64,000 nt of DNA from CAZAMB01 sp964486335. Its GTDB lineage: Bacteria > Planctomycetota > Phycisphaerae > UBA1845. This document shows, one piece after another, positions 34,653 to 41,599 of this stretch. Every line of letters starts with the position of its first letter. Position 1 is the first letter of the stretch. The notes below the pieces were generated by a model. The model saw nothing but the letters and a program-made list of their open reading frames with translations, had not been told where the DNA came from and searched no databases. The position numbers and the translations under genes were made by a program. The stretch lies in contig CAZAMB010000004.1 of NCBI GenBank assembly GCA_964486335.1, positions 186,001 to 250,000 of the forward strand, read 5' to 3'.

Positions 34653-34955
34653 CTATCCCTTGGCCGGACCGGCTCCCGGTCCGGCGGCTGCCTTCTTGAC
34701 GCCGCTATGACCGCGGAACTGCCGCGTCGGGCTAAACTCACCCAGCTTGTGACCCACCATGTCCTCCGTCACATACACTGGATGAAATACCTTGCCGTTA
34801 TGCACCTCAAACCGCTGACCAATGAACTCCGGGACAATCGTACATCGTCGCGCCCACGTTCGAATCACGTTCCCCCCGCTGGCATGCTTGAGCATCATCA
34901 CCTTGCGGAAAAGCTTCTCGTCGACAAAGGGACCTTTTTTCTGCGATCGCGACAT
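34653..34955 (-). CDS. rpsS: 30S ribosomal protein S19
   Basis: S19 is in the small-subunit head next to S13. The 100-residue protein starts MSRSQKKGPFVDEKLFRKVM and has IRTWARRCTIVPEFIGQRFE and FVTEDMVGHKLGEF-like YVTEDMVGHKLGEFSPTRQF. It ends in an Ala/Gly/Pro-rich tail. It lies between rplB and rplV. Confidence 0.95.
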   Translation of the reverse strand: MSRSQKKGPFVDEKLFRKVMMLKHASGGNVIRTWARRCTIVPEFIGQRFEVHNGKVFHPVYVTEDMVGHKLGEFSPTRQFRGHSGVKKAAAGPGAGPAKG

Positions 34956-35014
34956 TCCGAAATCTCACCCGGCAACAAAAAAAGTGCCATGCGCTGGCAC
35001 AAAAATCTCATCCA

Positions 35015-35881
35015 CTATCGTTTCGGCAACGGCAACTGCCCGTAACGAACGCTCCTACGCCGACGCAAAATCCTCGCATTGGACGATTTGCGGGGGTTAC
35101 GAGTTCGACCGCCCTTTGCCAGTTTGCCCCACTTGCTGCACGGATGGCGCCCGCCGCCGCTGCGGCCCTCGCCTCCGCCCAACGGGTGGGCGACAGGATT
35201 CTGCGCGGTTCCGCGCACATGAGGCCGAATGCCTCGATGACGCGTTCGGCCGGCCTTCCCCCAGCGGATATTCTGGTGGTCCGCATTACCCAATTGACCG
35301 ATCGTTGCGCGACACTCAACGCGAACCTCGCGCATTTCGCCCGACGGCATAATGAGAACCGCCCATTGCTCATTGCGAGACATCAACTTTGCAGCGCCGC
35401 CGGCGCTACGCACGAGCTTTCCACCTTGGCCGACGTTGAGTTCAACATTGTGAACCGGAAGACCAGGTGGGATGTTCTTAAGAGGAAGCGCGTTTCCGGT
35501 TTTCGGCTCTACCGACGATCCGCTCTCGATTTTCTCGCCGACGACAAGTCCCGTCGGCGCGAGAATGTAACGCCGCTCTCCGTCCGCATATTCCACGAGT
35601 GCGATATGGCAGGATCGATTCGGATCATACTCCACCGACTGCACAACGCCGATCGAACCGTCCTTGTCGCGCTTGAAGTCGATTTTCCGATAGATTCGCC
35701 GCGCACCTCCGCCCATTCGCCGCGACGTGATAAACCCATGATGGTTACGACCGCCCGTCTTGCGGATTCGCTCACAAAGCGACTTTTCAGGTCGTCGCCC
35801 CTTGTGCGTCAACTCCGAAAAATCATTGACGGTCGATTCGCGCCGTCCCGGAGAGGTCGGATTGTAGATCTTGATTCCCAT
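35015..35881 (-). CDS. rplB: 50S ribosomal protein L2
   Basis: L2 is needed for subunit joining and peptidyl transfer. The 288-residue protein begins with GIKIYNPTSPGRRESTVNDF, has GRNHHGFITSRRMGGGARRI-type text (KTGGRNHHGFITSRRMGGGA) and YDPNRSCHIALVEYADGERR. The conserved C-terminal region IRPHVRGTAQNPVAHPLGGG holds the functional His. It lies between rplW and rpsS. Confidence 0.96.
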   Translation of the reverse strand: MGIKIYNPTSPGRRESTVNDFSELTHKGRRPEKSLCERIRKTGGRNHHGFITSRRMGGGARRIYRKIDFKRDKDGSIGVVQSVEYDPNRSCHIALVEYADGERRYILAPTGLVVGEKIESGSSVEPKTGNALPLKNIPPGLPVHNVELNVGQGGKLVRSAGGAAKLMSRNEQWAVLIMPSGEMREVRVECRATIGQLGNADHQNIRWGKAGRTRHRGIRPHVRGTAQNPVAHPLGGGEGRSGGGRHPCSKWGKLAKGGRTRNPRKSSNARILRRRRSVRYGQLPLPKR

Positions 35882-35935
35882 CGTCGTGCCTCCGGTCAGC
35901 CGACTCGGTGTCGGCTACGCGGTGGTCATCCATCT

Positions 35936-36247
35936 CTAGAACAAATCAATATGGTGGTCTGCATGCAACACAACCACCGCCTTCTTCCAATCCGACGTGC
36001 GCCCCGCCTTGAACCGCACCCGACGCATTTTTCCCTTCCGCGTCGCGGTTCGTACCGCGAGCACCTTCACGTTGTAAATCTTCTCAACGGCCTGCTTGAT
36101 CGTCGCCTTCGTCGCGTCACGATGTACTTCAAACGCAAACGCACCGCCGCGAGCCGGATTGTGATTCGTCGCGGCGTGCGATTTCTGCGCCTGGTGCGTG
36201 CCTTTCTCGGTCACCAGCGGTCGCTTGATTACGTGATAAATATCCAT
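35936..36247 (-). CDS. rplW: 50S ribosomal protein L23
   Basis: L23 at the tunnel exit is the docking site for trigger factor and SRP. The 103-residue protein begins MDIYHVIKRPLVTEKGTHQA and has FAFEVHRDATKATIKQAVEK, YNVKVLAVRTATRKGKMRRV and the TSDWKKAVVVL end. ATG 36247 is the family start; an open stretch further upstream overlaps rplD. It starts 16 nt after the rplD stop. Confidence 0.95.
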   Translation of the reverse strand: MDIYHVIKRPLVTEKGTHQAQKSHAATNHNPARGGAFAFEVHRDATKATIKQAVEKIYNVKVLAVRTATRKGKMRRVRFKAGRTSDWKKAVVVLHADHHIDLF

Positions 36248-36263
36248 TGATCGCCACCCGCCC

Positions 36264-36908
36264 CTATGCGATAGCCTTGGCCGGAGAACCATTTCCGGCC
36301 GCCAAACGCTCAAAAGCCGGCTTCGTAAAAATCAACGTTCGCCGCCGAAGCACTTCGTATGCGCTAAGTTCATCCATCAGTTTGATTTCGGTTTTCGGAA
36401 TGTTGCGGGCGGAAAGGTAGGCTTGACGGTCGGCGGCATGAAGAGCGATGACACATCCGTTCTTCGCCGAGAGCGCCGAAAGCATCGCGGCGAACGCCTT
36501 GGTCTTGGGCGCCTGCCACTCAAACCCATCCACCACCTTGACTTCCTCTGCGCGGATCTTCGCCAGGATCGCGCTGTCTCGCGCCAAGCGCCGCATCTTC
36601 TTCGGAAGCTCGACGACCGAACGTGGGCCGCGCTTTCCAAAGGCCCGACCGCCGCCGCGACGAATCGGTGTACGAATCTGCCCCATGCGCGCGTTGCCCG
36701 TGCCTTTTTGGCGATAAAGCTTGCGCGTCGAGCCGGCTACCTGCGCCTTGCCCTTCGTTCGGGCGCTATCTTGGCGCTGGTGATCCAGATAGGCGACGAT
36801 CGCCTGCTTGATCAGGCTCGATCGAACTCGACCGCCAAGTACATCGGGGTCGATCTCGACCTTGCCGGCCGGAGCGCCATTGATCTTGTATACTGGAACC
36901 GACAACAT
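36264..36908 (-). CDS. rplD: 50S ribosomal protein L4
   Basis: L4 reaches the exit tunnel with its loop and in E. coli represses the S10 operon. The 214-residue protein starts MLSVPVYKINGAPAGKVEID and has the tunnel loop VAGSTRKLYRQKGTGNARMG and GGGRAFGKRGPRSVVELPKK. The C-terminal end reads RRRTLIFTKPAFERL. ATG 36908 is 7 nt after the rplC stop. Confidence 0.95.
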   Translation of the reverse strand: MLSVPVYKINGAPAGKVEIDPDVLGGRVRSSLIKQAIVAYLDHQRQDSARTKGKAQVAGSTRKLYRQKGTGNARMGQIRTPIRRGGGRAFGKRGPRSVVELPKKMRRLARDSAILAKIRAEEVKVVDGFEWQAPKTKAFAAMLSALSAKNGCVIALHAADRQAYLSARNIPKTEIKLMDELSAYEVLRRRTLIFTKPAFERLAAGNGSPAKAIA

Positions 36909-36915
36909 CGCCGGA

Positions 36916-37563
36916 TCATCCCTTCTTCTTGGATCGCCGAACCACAACCACCGAACCGATCGGACCCGGCACACTTCCGCGAATCACCATCAAATGGTTT
37001 TCGGCATCAACTTTAAGCAAACGAAGATTGCTCATGGTCTGGCGCACATGGCCCATGTGTCCCGCCATCCGCTTTCCTTTTTTCACGGATCGTCCCGTCC
37101 CTCGCGGAGCGGATGCGCCGATGCCGCCCGGCGACCGGTGCTTTCGCTCGGTTCCGTGCGAGGCGGGCATGCCGCCGAATCCGTGTCGCTTCATGACGCC
37201 TTGAAAGCCCTTGCCCTTGGTGATCCCCGTCACATCGACGAAGTTCGTACCCTCGGCAAAAAGGTCTACGGTCAGCACATCACCCGCGGCCACTTCCGCG
37301 GGGGCCGACAGTCGCATTTCCCGGATCGCTTTCTTCGGGCCGGCTCCTGCCTTGCCGCAATGACCGATCAACGGCTTCGTCGAACGGTGCGGTTTCACGT
37401 CTTCAAAGCCAAGCTGAATCGCGTCGTATCCGTCGTTCTCCTTCGACCGAACCTGAAGCACTACGCACGGACCGGTCTTGAGGACCGTCGCCGGTTCGGC
37501 AACGCCCTTATCCGAAATAATCCGCGTCATTCCAAGCTTGGTTGCAAGCAGCCCCGGATTCAT
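36916..37563 (-). CDS. rplC: 50S ribosomal protein L3
   Basis: L3 helps build the peptidyl transferase centre. The 215-residue protein begins with GLLATKLGMTRIISDKGVAE and has FVDVTGITKGKGFQGVMKRH and the conserved central loop SHGTERKHRSPGGIGASAPR. GHVRQTMSNLRLLKVDAENH comes near the end. ATG 37563 follows an unusually long 154-nt gap after rpsJ that contains two hairpins. Confidence 0.95.
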   Translation of the reverse strand: MNPGLLATKLGMTRIISDKGVAEPATVLKTGPCVVLQVRSKENDGYDAIQLGFEDVKPHRSTKPLIGHCGKAGAGPKKAIREMRLSAPAEVAAGDVLTVDLFAEGTNFVDVTGITKGKGFQGVMKRHGFGGMPASHGTERKHRSPGGIGASAPRGTGRSVKKGKRMAGHMGHVRQTMSNLRLLKVDAENHLMVIRGSVPGPIGSVVVVRRSKKKG

Positions 37564-37579
37564 TCGACAATTCCCACAT

Positions 37580-37637
37580 CGCCGGGTTTTCGAGCCGGCG
37601 GATCAACCTCTCAACGCGTGCGATCAAGCTCACACGC
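37580..37637 (-). promoter_or_regulatory. Two hairpins in the rpsJ-rplC intergenic leader
   Basis: On the minus strand GCGTGTGA/TCGCACGC (37637-37616, 8 bp with one G-U and a 6-nt loop) is followed by CGCCGG/CCGGCG (37600-37580, 6 bp). They lie 17-74 nt before the rplC start. Most neighbouring genes are spaced by less than 60 nt, so this 154-nt gap may hold an r-protein-responsive or RNA-processing element. Confidence 0.4.
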
Positions 37638-37717
37638 CGGATTGTTTTTCTAGAGAAAACAGACACCAGGCTGATCGGAACTCTCCGACACAGCGACAAC
37701 GCGAACGCCAAACAAAA

Positions 37718-38029
37718 TCAGGTTTTGATTTTTACAAACACTCCCGCGGGAACCTGAATGCGGTTGATCGCCTCCACCGTGCGCGACGTCGGCTCACTGA
37801 TGTCAATGATCCGCTTGTGCGTCCGCATCTCAAATTGTTCGCGAGATTTCTTGTCGATGTGGGGGCCGCGGAGAACCGTGTATCGCTCGATGCGCGTCGG
37901 AAGAGGAATCGGGCCGTGTACCTTGGCACTGGTCCTCTTGGCCTGCTCGACGATTTCCTTCGCCGAGGCGTCCAGCGCACGAAAATCGTACGCTTCCATG
38001 CGAATTCGAATTCGATTCTGAGTGCTCAC
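37718..38029 (-). CDS. rpsJ: 30S ribosomal protein S10
   Basis: S10 (NusE) is a small-subunit head protein and a transcription antitermination factor. The 103-residue protein has RIRMEAYDFRALDASAKEIV, GPIPLPTRIERYTVLRGPHI and the SREQFEMRTHKRIIDI segment. The start codon is GTG 38029 with only a weak Shine-Dalgarno (AAGGG, about 12 nt upstream). It is the first gene behind the strong TTGACA/TATGCT promoter and so leads the S10-spc-alpha transcript. Confidence 0.95.
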   Translation of the reverse strand: MSTQNRIRIRMEAYDFRALDASAKEIVEQAKRTSAKVHGPIPLPTRIERYTVLRGPHIDKKSREQFEMRTHKRIIDISEPTSRTVEAINRIQVPAGVFVKIKT

Positions 38030-38064
38030 GCGTCGTCAAACCCTTGTCATCGAACAACTTCTCT

Positions 38065-38089
38065 TCTGTCCGCCCAAAATAGCGACAGA
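38065..38089 (-). promoter_or_regulatory. Leader hairpin before rpsJ
   Basis: TCTGTC (38089-38084) pairs with GACAGA (38070-38065), with a further GC/GC step across a one-base bulge and an AT-rich loop. It lies just downstream of the S10 promoter, inside the 5' leader of about 60 nt. It is a possible site of autogenous control. Confidence 0.35.
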
Positions 38090-38095
38090 CCCGCA

Positions 38096-38123
38096 AGCAT
38101 ACCCATGATCCTAATGCTGTCAA
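38096..38123 (-). promoter_or_regulatory. Promoter of the S10-spc-alpha ribosomal cluster
   Basis: On the minus strand a perfect TTGACA (38123-38118), a 16-nt spacer and TATGCT (38101-38096) lie about 60-65 nt before the rpsJ start, in the 207-nt gap after fusA. It is the best -35/-10 pair seen in the window and lets the ribosomal genes be transcribed independently of fusA. Confidence 0.72.
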
Positions 38124-38164
38124 CCGGGCCTTTGCTCAGAATCTTTGCAAACGCGAAAAGCCCC

Positions 38165-38188
38165 CCAAATCGCCAAATCGCCAAATCG
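38165..38188 (+). repeat. Three tandem copies of CCAAATCG
   Basis: Three perfect contiguous copies of the 8-mer CCAAATCG (38165-38172, 38173-38180, 38181-38188) lie between the fusA stop and the S10 promoter, about 42 nt upstream of the -35. No function is evident. Confidence 0.6.
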
Positions 38189-38236
38189 CGGTGGTTTGAC
38201 GGAATCAAGATTCCCGCGATTCCCTCCCAATAGGGC

Positions 38237-40306
38237 CTATCCCACCAGTGCTTTTGTTTCCGCCGCCGTCACGGGAGCATAATGAGAGGGTTCCATCGTG
38301 CAGGTCGCTCGACCCTGGGACAGGCTCCGAAGCACGGTGACATAGCCGAACATCTGGGACAACGGAACATCCGCCTGAATCACCCGGTTTTCGCCGTGGA
38401 GTTCGGTGTTTCGCACTATGGCGTTTCGACTGTTCAAATCCCCCATGATGGCCCCGAAATAGTCGTCGGAACTGACGATTTCGACCTTCATGATCGGCTG
38501 GAGCAGGACCGGTCCGGCCGCTTTCATCGCTTCATAAAAGGCGTTTCTTGCGGCGTTTTCGAACGCCACTTCGGAGCTGTCCGTTTCATGCTGGACGGCG
38601 CCCACGACCGTCGCCTTCCAGTCGATCACTGGATAGCCCCCCAGCACGCCGGACTGGGCCGCTTCGCTGATGCCGACTTCCACCGCTTTGGCGAATTCGG
38701 GAAGAATCGCGTCGGTCGGAAGCGACTTGGTGATTTCGAAGTTCGCTTTTCCGGAAATGTGCTTTCGCGGTTCAATCCGCAAACGGACCGAGGCGCTGTG
38801 CGTTTTGCCGCCGATCTGACGCACGAACTCACCGACCACTTCGCCAACGCCGCCCACCGTCTCCCGGTAAGAAACGCGGGGTTTGCCGACAATCACATCA
38901 ACGTTCATCTCATCGCGAAGCCGGTGGGCCATGATCTCAAGGTGCAACTCGCCCATACCAGATAGCAGTGTCTGGCCGGTCTCCTCGTTGGCCGTTACGC
39001 GTAGTGTCGGGTCCTGCCGCTGAAGTCCCTTGAGCGCTTCGAAGAGTCTGTCGCGGTCTCGTGAAGAACGCGGTTCAACGGAAACACTGATGACGGTATC
39101 GGGAAACTCGATCGATTCGAGAACAACGGGCTTGTGCTGGTCGCATAGCGTGTGCCCGGTGAGCGCGTCGCGCGGACCGATCACCGCGACAATATCGCCT
39201 GCAACCGCTTGATCCAGTTGATCGCGACGCTTCGCAAACATGCGGTAAATGCGGCTGATGTTTTCCTTTGCTCCGGTGGCCGGATTGAAGAGCCGCGAGT
39301 TCGGCTTCAACGTCCCCGAATACACGCGCATGTAGTAAAGATCGACCGGCTTTTCGGCCACAATCTTGAAGACCAGCGTAACCAGCGGCCCCTTGGGATC
39401 CGAACGAAATTCATGGGACTTCTCGGGATTCCTGGCTTCATGAGCGACGACCGGCGGAACATCGAGCGGACTCGGAAGAAAATCGCACACCGCGTCGAGC
39501 ATCCGCTGAACCCCGATGAACTTGAGCGAGCTCCCGCAAAGCACCGGCGTGAGCGTGCGCCGCAGCGTCGCCGTGCGTAGCGCCTTGCGGATTTCGTCGG
39601 GAGTAATCGGTTCGTCGGCCAGGTACTTTTCCATCAGCGGTTCAGAATACTCGGCCGCGGCTTCGACCAATTCACGGCGCATGTGGTCGGCCTGCTCGCG
39701 GAGCGATTCGGGAATATCGCGCTCTTCCTGCGCGCTGCCCAGCGCCTCCGCGTTGAAGTAAACAGCCCGCATAGTGATAAGATCCACGAGCCCCTCGAAG
39801 TTGTCCGACGCGCCGATGGGAAACTGAATTGGGATCGGGACGATGCTCAACCGCTCCTGAATGGACGAGACGGAATGCTCGAAGTCGGCCCCGATGCGAT
39901 CCATCTTGTTGACGAAACAAACACGCGGAATTTGATATTTGTCGGCCTGCCGCCAGACGGTCTCGCTCTGAGCCTCGACCCCTTCTCGAGCGTCAAAGAC
40001 GATGACCAAACCGTCGAGCACACGCATCGAGCGCTCCACTTCGGCCGTGAAATCCACGTGGCCGGGGGTGTCGATGAGGTTAATCGTGTGGTTTTTCCAG
40101 GGACAAGTGACGGCTGCGGAGTAGATGGTGATGCCGCGCTTTTGCTCCTCCTCGTCGAAGTCGGTGGTCGTGGTGCCGTCGTCGACCTCGCCCATGCGAT
40201 GAGTCTTGCCGGTGTAATAGAGAACACGCTCGGTGGTCGTGGTCTTGCCGGCGTCAATATGTGCGGCGATGCCGAGATTGCGAACGCTGTGGAGGTCGAG
40301 ACTCAT
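38237..40306 (-). CDS. fusA: Elongation factor G, divergent domain IV
   Basis: This 689-residue translational GTPase has the EF-G order of domains. G1 is AHIDAGKTTTTERVLYYTGK, switch II is LIDTPGHVDF, and VNKMDRIGADF is G4. RGITI is in switch I and MGELHLEIMAHRL in domain III. FGYVTVLRSLSQGRATCTME ends domain V. In domain IV the canonical SGGRGQYGHV stretch reads RQIGGKTHSASV (near 497-505) and the SRRRG loop reads NSRNAIV (near 625). The tip His in VQHETDSSE is kept. It may therefore be a spdEFG-type paralogue and not classical EF-G I. rpsL, rpsG and tuf are not adjacent. A consensus -10 lies 8 nt before ATG 40306. Confidence 0.9.
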   Translation of the reverse strand: MSLDLHSVRNLGIAAHIDAGKTTTTERVLYYTGKTHRMGEVDDGTTTTDFDEEEQKRGITIYSAAVTCPWKNHTINLIDTPGHVDFTAEVERSMRVLDGLVIVFDAREGVEAQSETVWRQADKYQIPRVCFVNKMDRIGADFEHSVSSIQERLSIVPIPIQFPIGASDNFEGLVDLITMRAVYFNAEALGSAQEERDIPESLREQADHMRRELVEAAAEYSEPLMEKYLADEPITPDEIRKALRTATLRRTLTPVLCGSSLKFIGVQRMLDAVCDFLPSPLDVPPVVAHEARNPEKSHEFRSDPKGPLVTLVFKIVAEKPVDLYYMRVYSGTLKPNSRLFNPATGAKENISRIYRMFAKRRDQLDQAVAGDIVAVIGPRDALTGHTLCDQHKPVVLESIEFPDTVISVSVEPRSSRDRDRLFEALKGLQRQDPTLRVTANEETGQTLLSGMGELHLEIMAHRLRDEMNVDVIVGKPRVSYRETVGGVGEVVGEFVRQIGGKTHSASVRLRIEPRKHISGKANFEITKSLPTDAILPEFAKAVEVGISEAAQSGVLGGYPVIDWKATVVGAVQHETDSSEVAFENAARNAFYEAMKAAGPVLLQPIMKVEIVSSDDYFGAIMGDLNSRNAIVRNTELHGENRVIQADVPLSQMFGYVTVLRSLSQGRATCTMEPSHYAPVTAAETKALVG

Positions 40307-40314
40307 GGGCAGGG

Positions 40315-40320
40315 ATTATA
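40315..40320 (-). promoter_or_regulatory. Consensus -10 box of fusA, leaderless-type spacing
   Basis: A perfect TATAAT on the minus strand (40320-40315) ends 8 nt before ATG 40306. No Shine-Dalgarno lies between them. I see no good -35 at 16-18 nt. The transcript would start within 1-2 nt of the ATG. Confidence 0.6.
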
Positions 40321-40463
40321 GGGAAACCCCCGCCGTTCGCACGCGCCACCGTCGCCTTTGTTCCGATCGCGCGGCGCTGTTTGCATTGCGGGCACAAAGG
40401 AAAAGCCTGCCCTTGACGTGACCACATCGCCGCTGATGTCCCATTCGGCCAATCGCGAATCCA

Positions 40464-40691
40464 TCACTTTTCGGTCGAAGTCTCGACTTCGATGGTCGTC
40501 GTCGATTCTTCGTCGATTTTCTTGCCGGTCTTTTCTTTCAAGTCAATGACATACACCTCGCCGTCGATCTCGATGAGCCTCTTCTGGCCGCACGGCTTGC
40601 CCACCCGACTATAGCCACCGATGACCATGATGCACCCCGTACTTGAGAGCGCCACCGCCACCGACAATACAAATAATGAAAACTTGCGCAT
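40464..40691 (-). CDS. Small predicted lipoprotein
   Basis: This 75-residue protein has a basic start (MRKF), a hydrophobic segment and a lipobox-like LSSTGC around residue 19, so it is probably lipidated at Cys. The mature part is short: KRLIEIDGEVYVIDLKEKTG, then a Thr/Glu-rich tail. No family is recognised. GGAGG lies 6 nt before ATG 40691, which supports expression. It sits upstream of fusA on the same strand with a 157-nt gap. Confidence 0.6.
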   Translation of the reverse strand: MRKFSLFVLSVAVALSSTGCIMVIGGYSRVGKPCGQKRLIEIDGEVYVIDLKEKTGKKIDEESTTTIEVETSTEK

Positions 40692-40859
40692 GGGTTGCCT
40701 CCGATGTCGCGTTTCCGCGAAACTGCGTTTTCGGCCCTTCGCCGACCGCCGACGATTGGGCCATCAATGCAGATAAGACCCTTGCAACGAAGAAAAGTTA
40801 GATCGCGGCCGCAACCAGGTTGTCTGTAACTGTCCAGAAAAAACACTTGGAAATGTCGT

Positions 40860-41390
40860 TCACGGCGACGCCGGATCGATCGCGCGGGCGAAGCCGAATT
40901 CTCGCGATTGAAACACATCGTTGAGATCGCGAAGGCCGCATTCCTCGAAGCCGAGCCGCCGGTATAGTCGATGGGCATCGGCGAACCGCGTGTCGCTCCA
41001 GAGGACCACGCGGCGACGTCCGGCCGATCGTGCGTACTCCATGACCAGCGCCGCGAGCCTGGCGCCCCAACCCTGATTGCGAATCGATGGATGAACATAG
41101 AGCGACTTGAGTTCGCCGGAGCCGTCCTCGTGCAGAATCACGCCGACCGTGCCGACGATCTCGCCTTCGCGGTCCAGTACCCAGAACTCTCCCCCACTGC
41201 CCCGAAAATACCCGCACGGTTCGCGGAGGTGGGCATCAGGACCGTCGAGCAGCAGATGAACGCCGTACTCGCGGAAAATCGCGTCGATGAGACGCTGAAC
41301 CGCCGGCGTGTCCGTGGACGCGGCCGGGCGAACGCGCGGGCTTCGGCCGGGACGACAACTCGCGTTAGCATGTGGGCATTGCGCTGTCAC
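40860..41390 (-). CDS. GNAT-family N-acetyltransferase
   Basis: This predicted acetyl-CoA-dependent acetyltransferase has about 176 residues. FWVLDREGEIVGTVGVILHE and ELKSLYVHPSIRNQGWGARL carry the central strands and the acetyl-CoA pyrophosphate loop (usually QxxGxG/A, here RNQGWGARL). DAHRLYRRLGFEECGL closes the fold. GTG 41390 is chosen because AAGGGAG lies 9 nt upstream and the GNAT fold starts soon after; the frame stays open to 41579, but that part is low-complexity Arg-rich and overlaps a palindrome. The substrate is unknown. An 11-bp inverted repeat sits directly upstream of the Shine-Dalgarno. Confidence 0.75.
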   Translation of the reverse strand: MTAQCPHANASCRPGRSPRVRPAASTDTPAVQRLIDAIFREYGVHLLLDGPDAHLREPCGYFRGSGGEFWVLDREGEIVGTVGVILHEDGSGELKSLYVHPSIRNQGWGARLAALVMEYARSAGRRRVVLWSDTRFADAHRLYRRLGFEECGLRDLNDVFQSREFGFARAIDPASP

Positions 41391-41408
41391 GTCATGGCAC
41401 TCCCTTGT

Positions 41409-41439
41409 TCGTCGCCAACGAATTCGCGGTTGGCGACGA
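41409..41439. promoter_or_regulatory. 11-bp perfect inverted repeat upstream of the GNAT gene
   Basis: TCGTCGCCAAC (41409-41419) and GTTGGCGACGA (41429-41439) are perfect complements around a 9-nt centre. The element ends only 2-3 nt from the GNAT gene's Shine-Dalgarno and 18 nt from its start, in the divergent gap with the M24 peptidase gene. It could be an RNA hairpin or a dimeric repressor operator. Confidence 0.5.
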
Positions 41440-41599
41440 TCCTTACGCCGACATTGTCGATGGTCCGTGGTCCGCTGTCGAATGCCGCGTTTGCCGCGTA
41501 TAGGCCAAAGCGGTAGCTTGATGAGCGAGTGTTGGCCGATCGTCGTCGTGGATCGCAAAGCGCTGAGCGGCGGCCGCAATATGAAAGGAGCCTCAGGTC

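Noticed and set aside
35144..36250. Plus-strand frame opposite rplB and rplW
   Set aside because: It lies wholly antisense to conserved ribosomal protein genes and has no homology that I recognise.
38165..38188. Possible CRISPR or large tandem array at the CCAAATCG repeats
   Set aside because: Only three contiguous 8-mers exist, without spacers.
41391..41579. N-terminal extension of the GNAT protein
   Set aside because: It is Arg-rich, covers the 11-bp palindrome, and ignores the AAAGGGAG-like site that serves GTG 41390.
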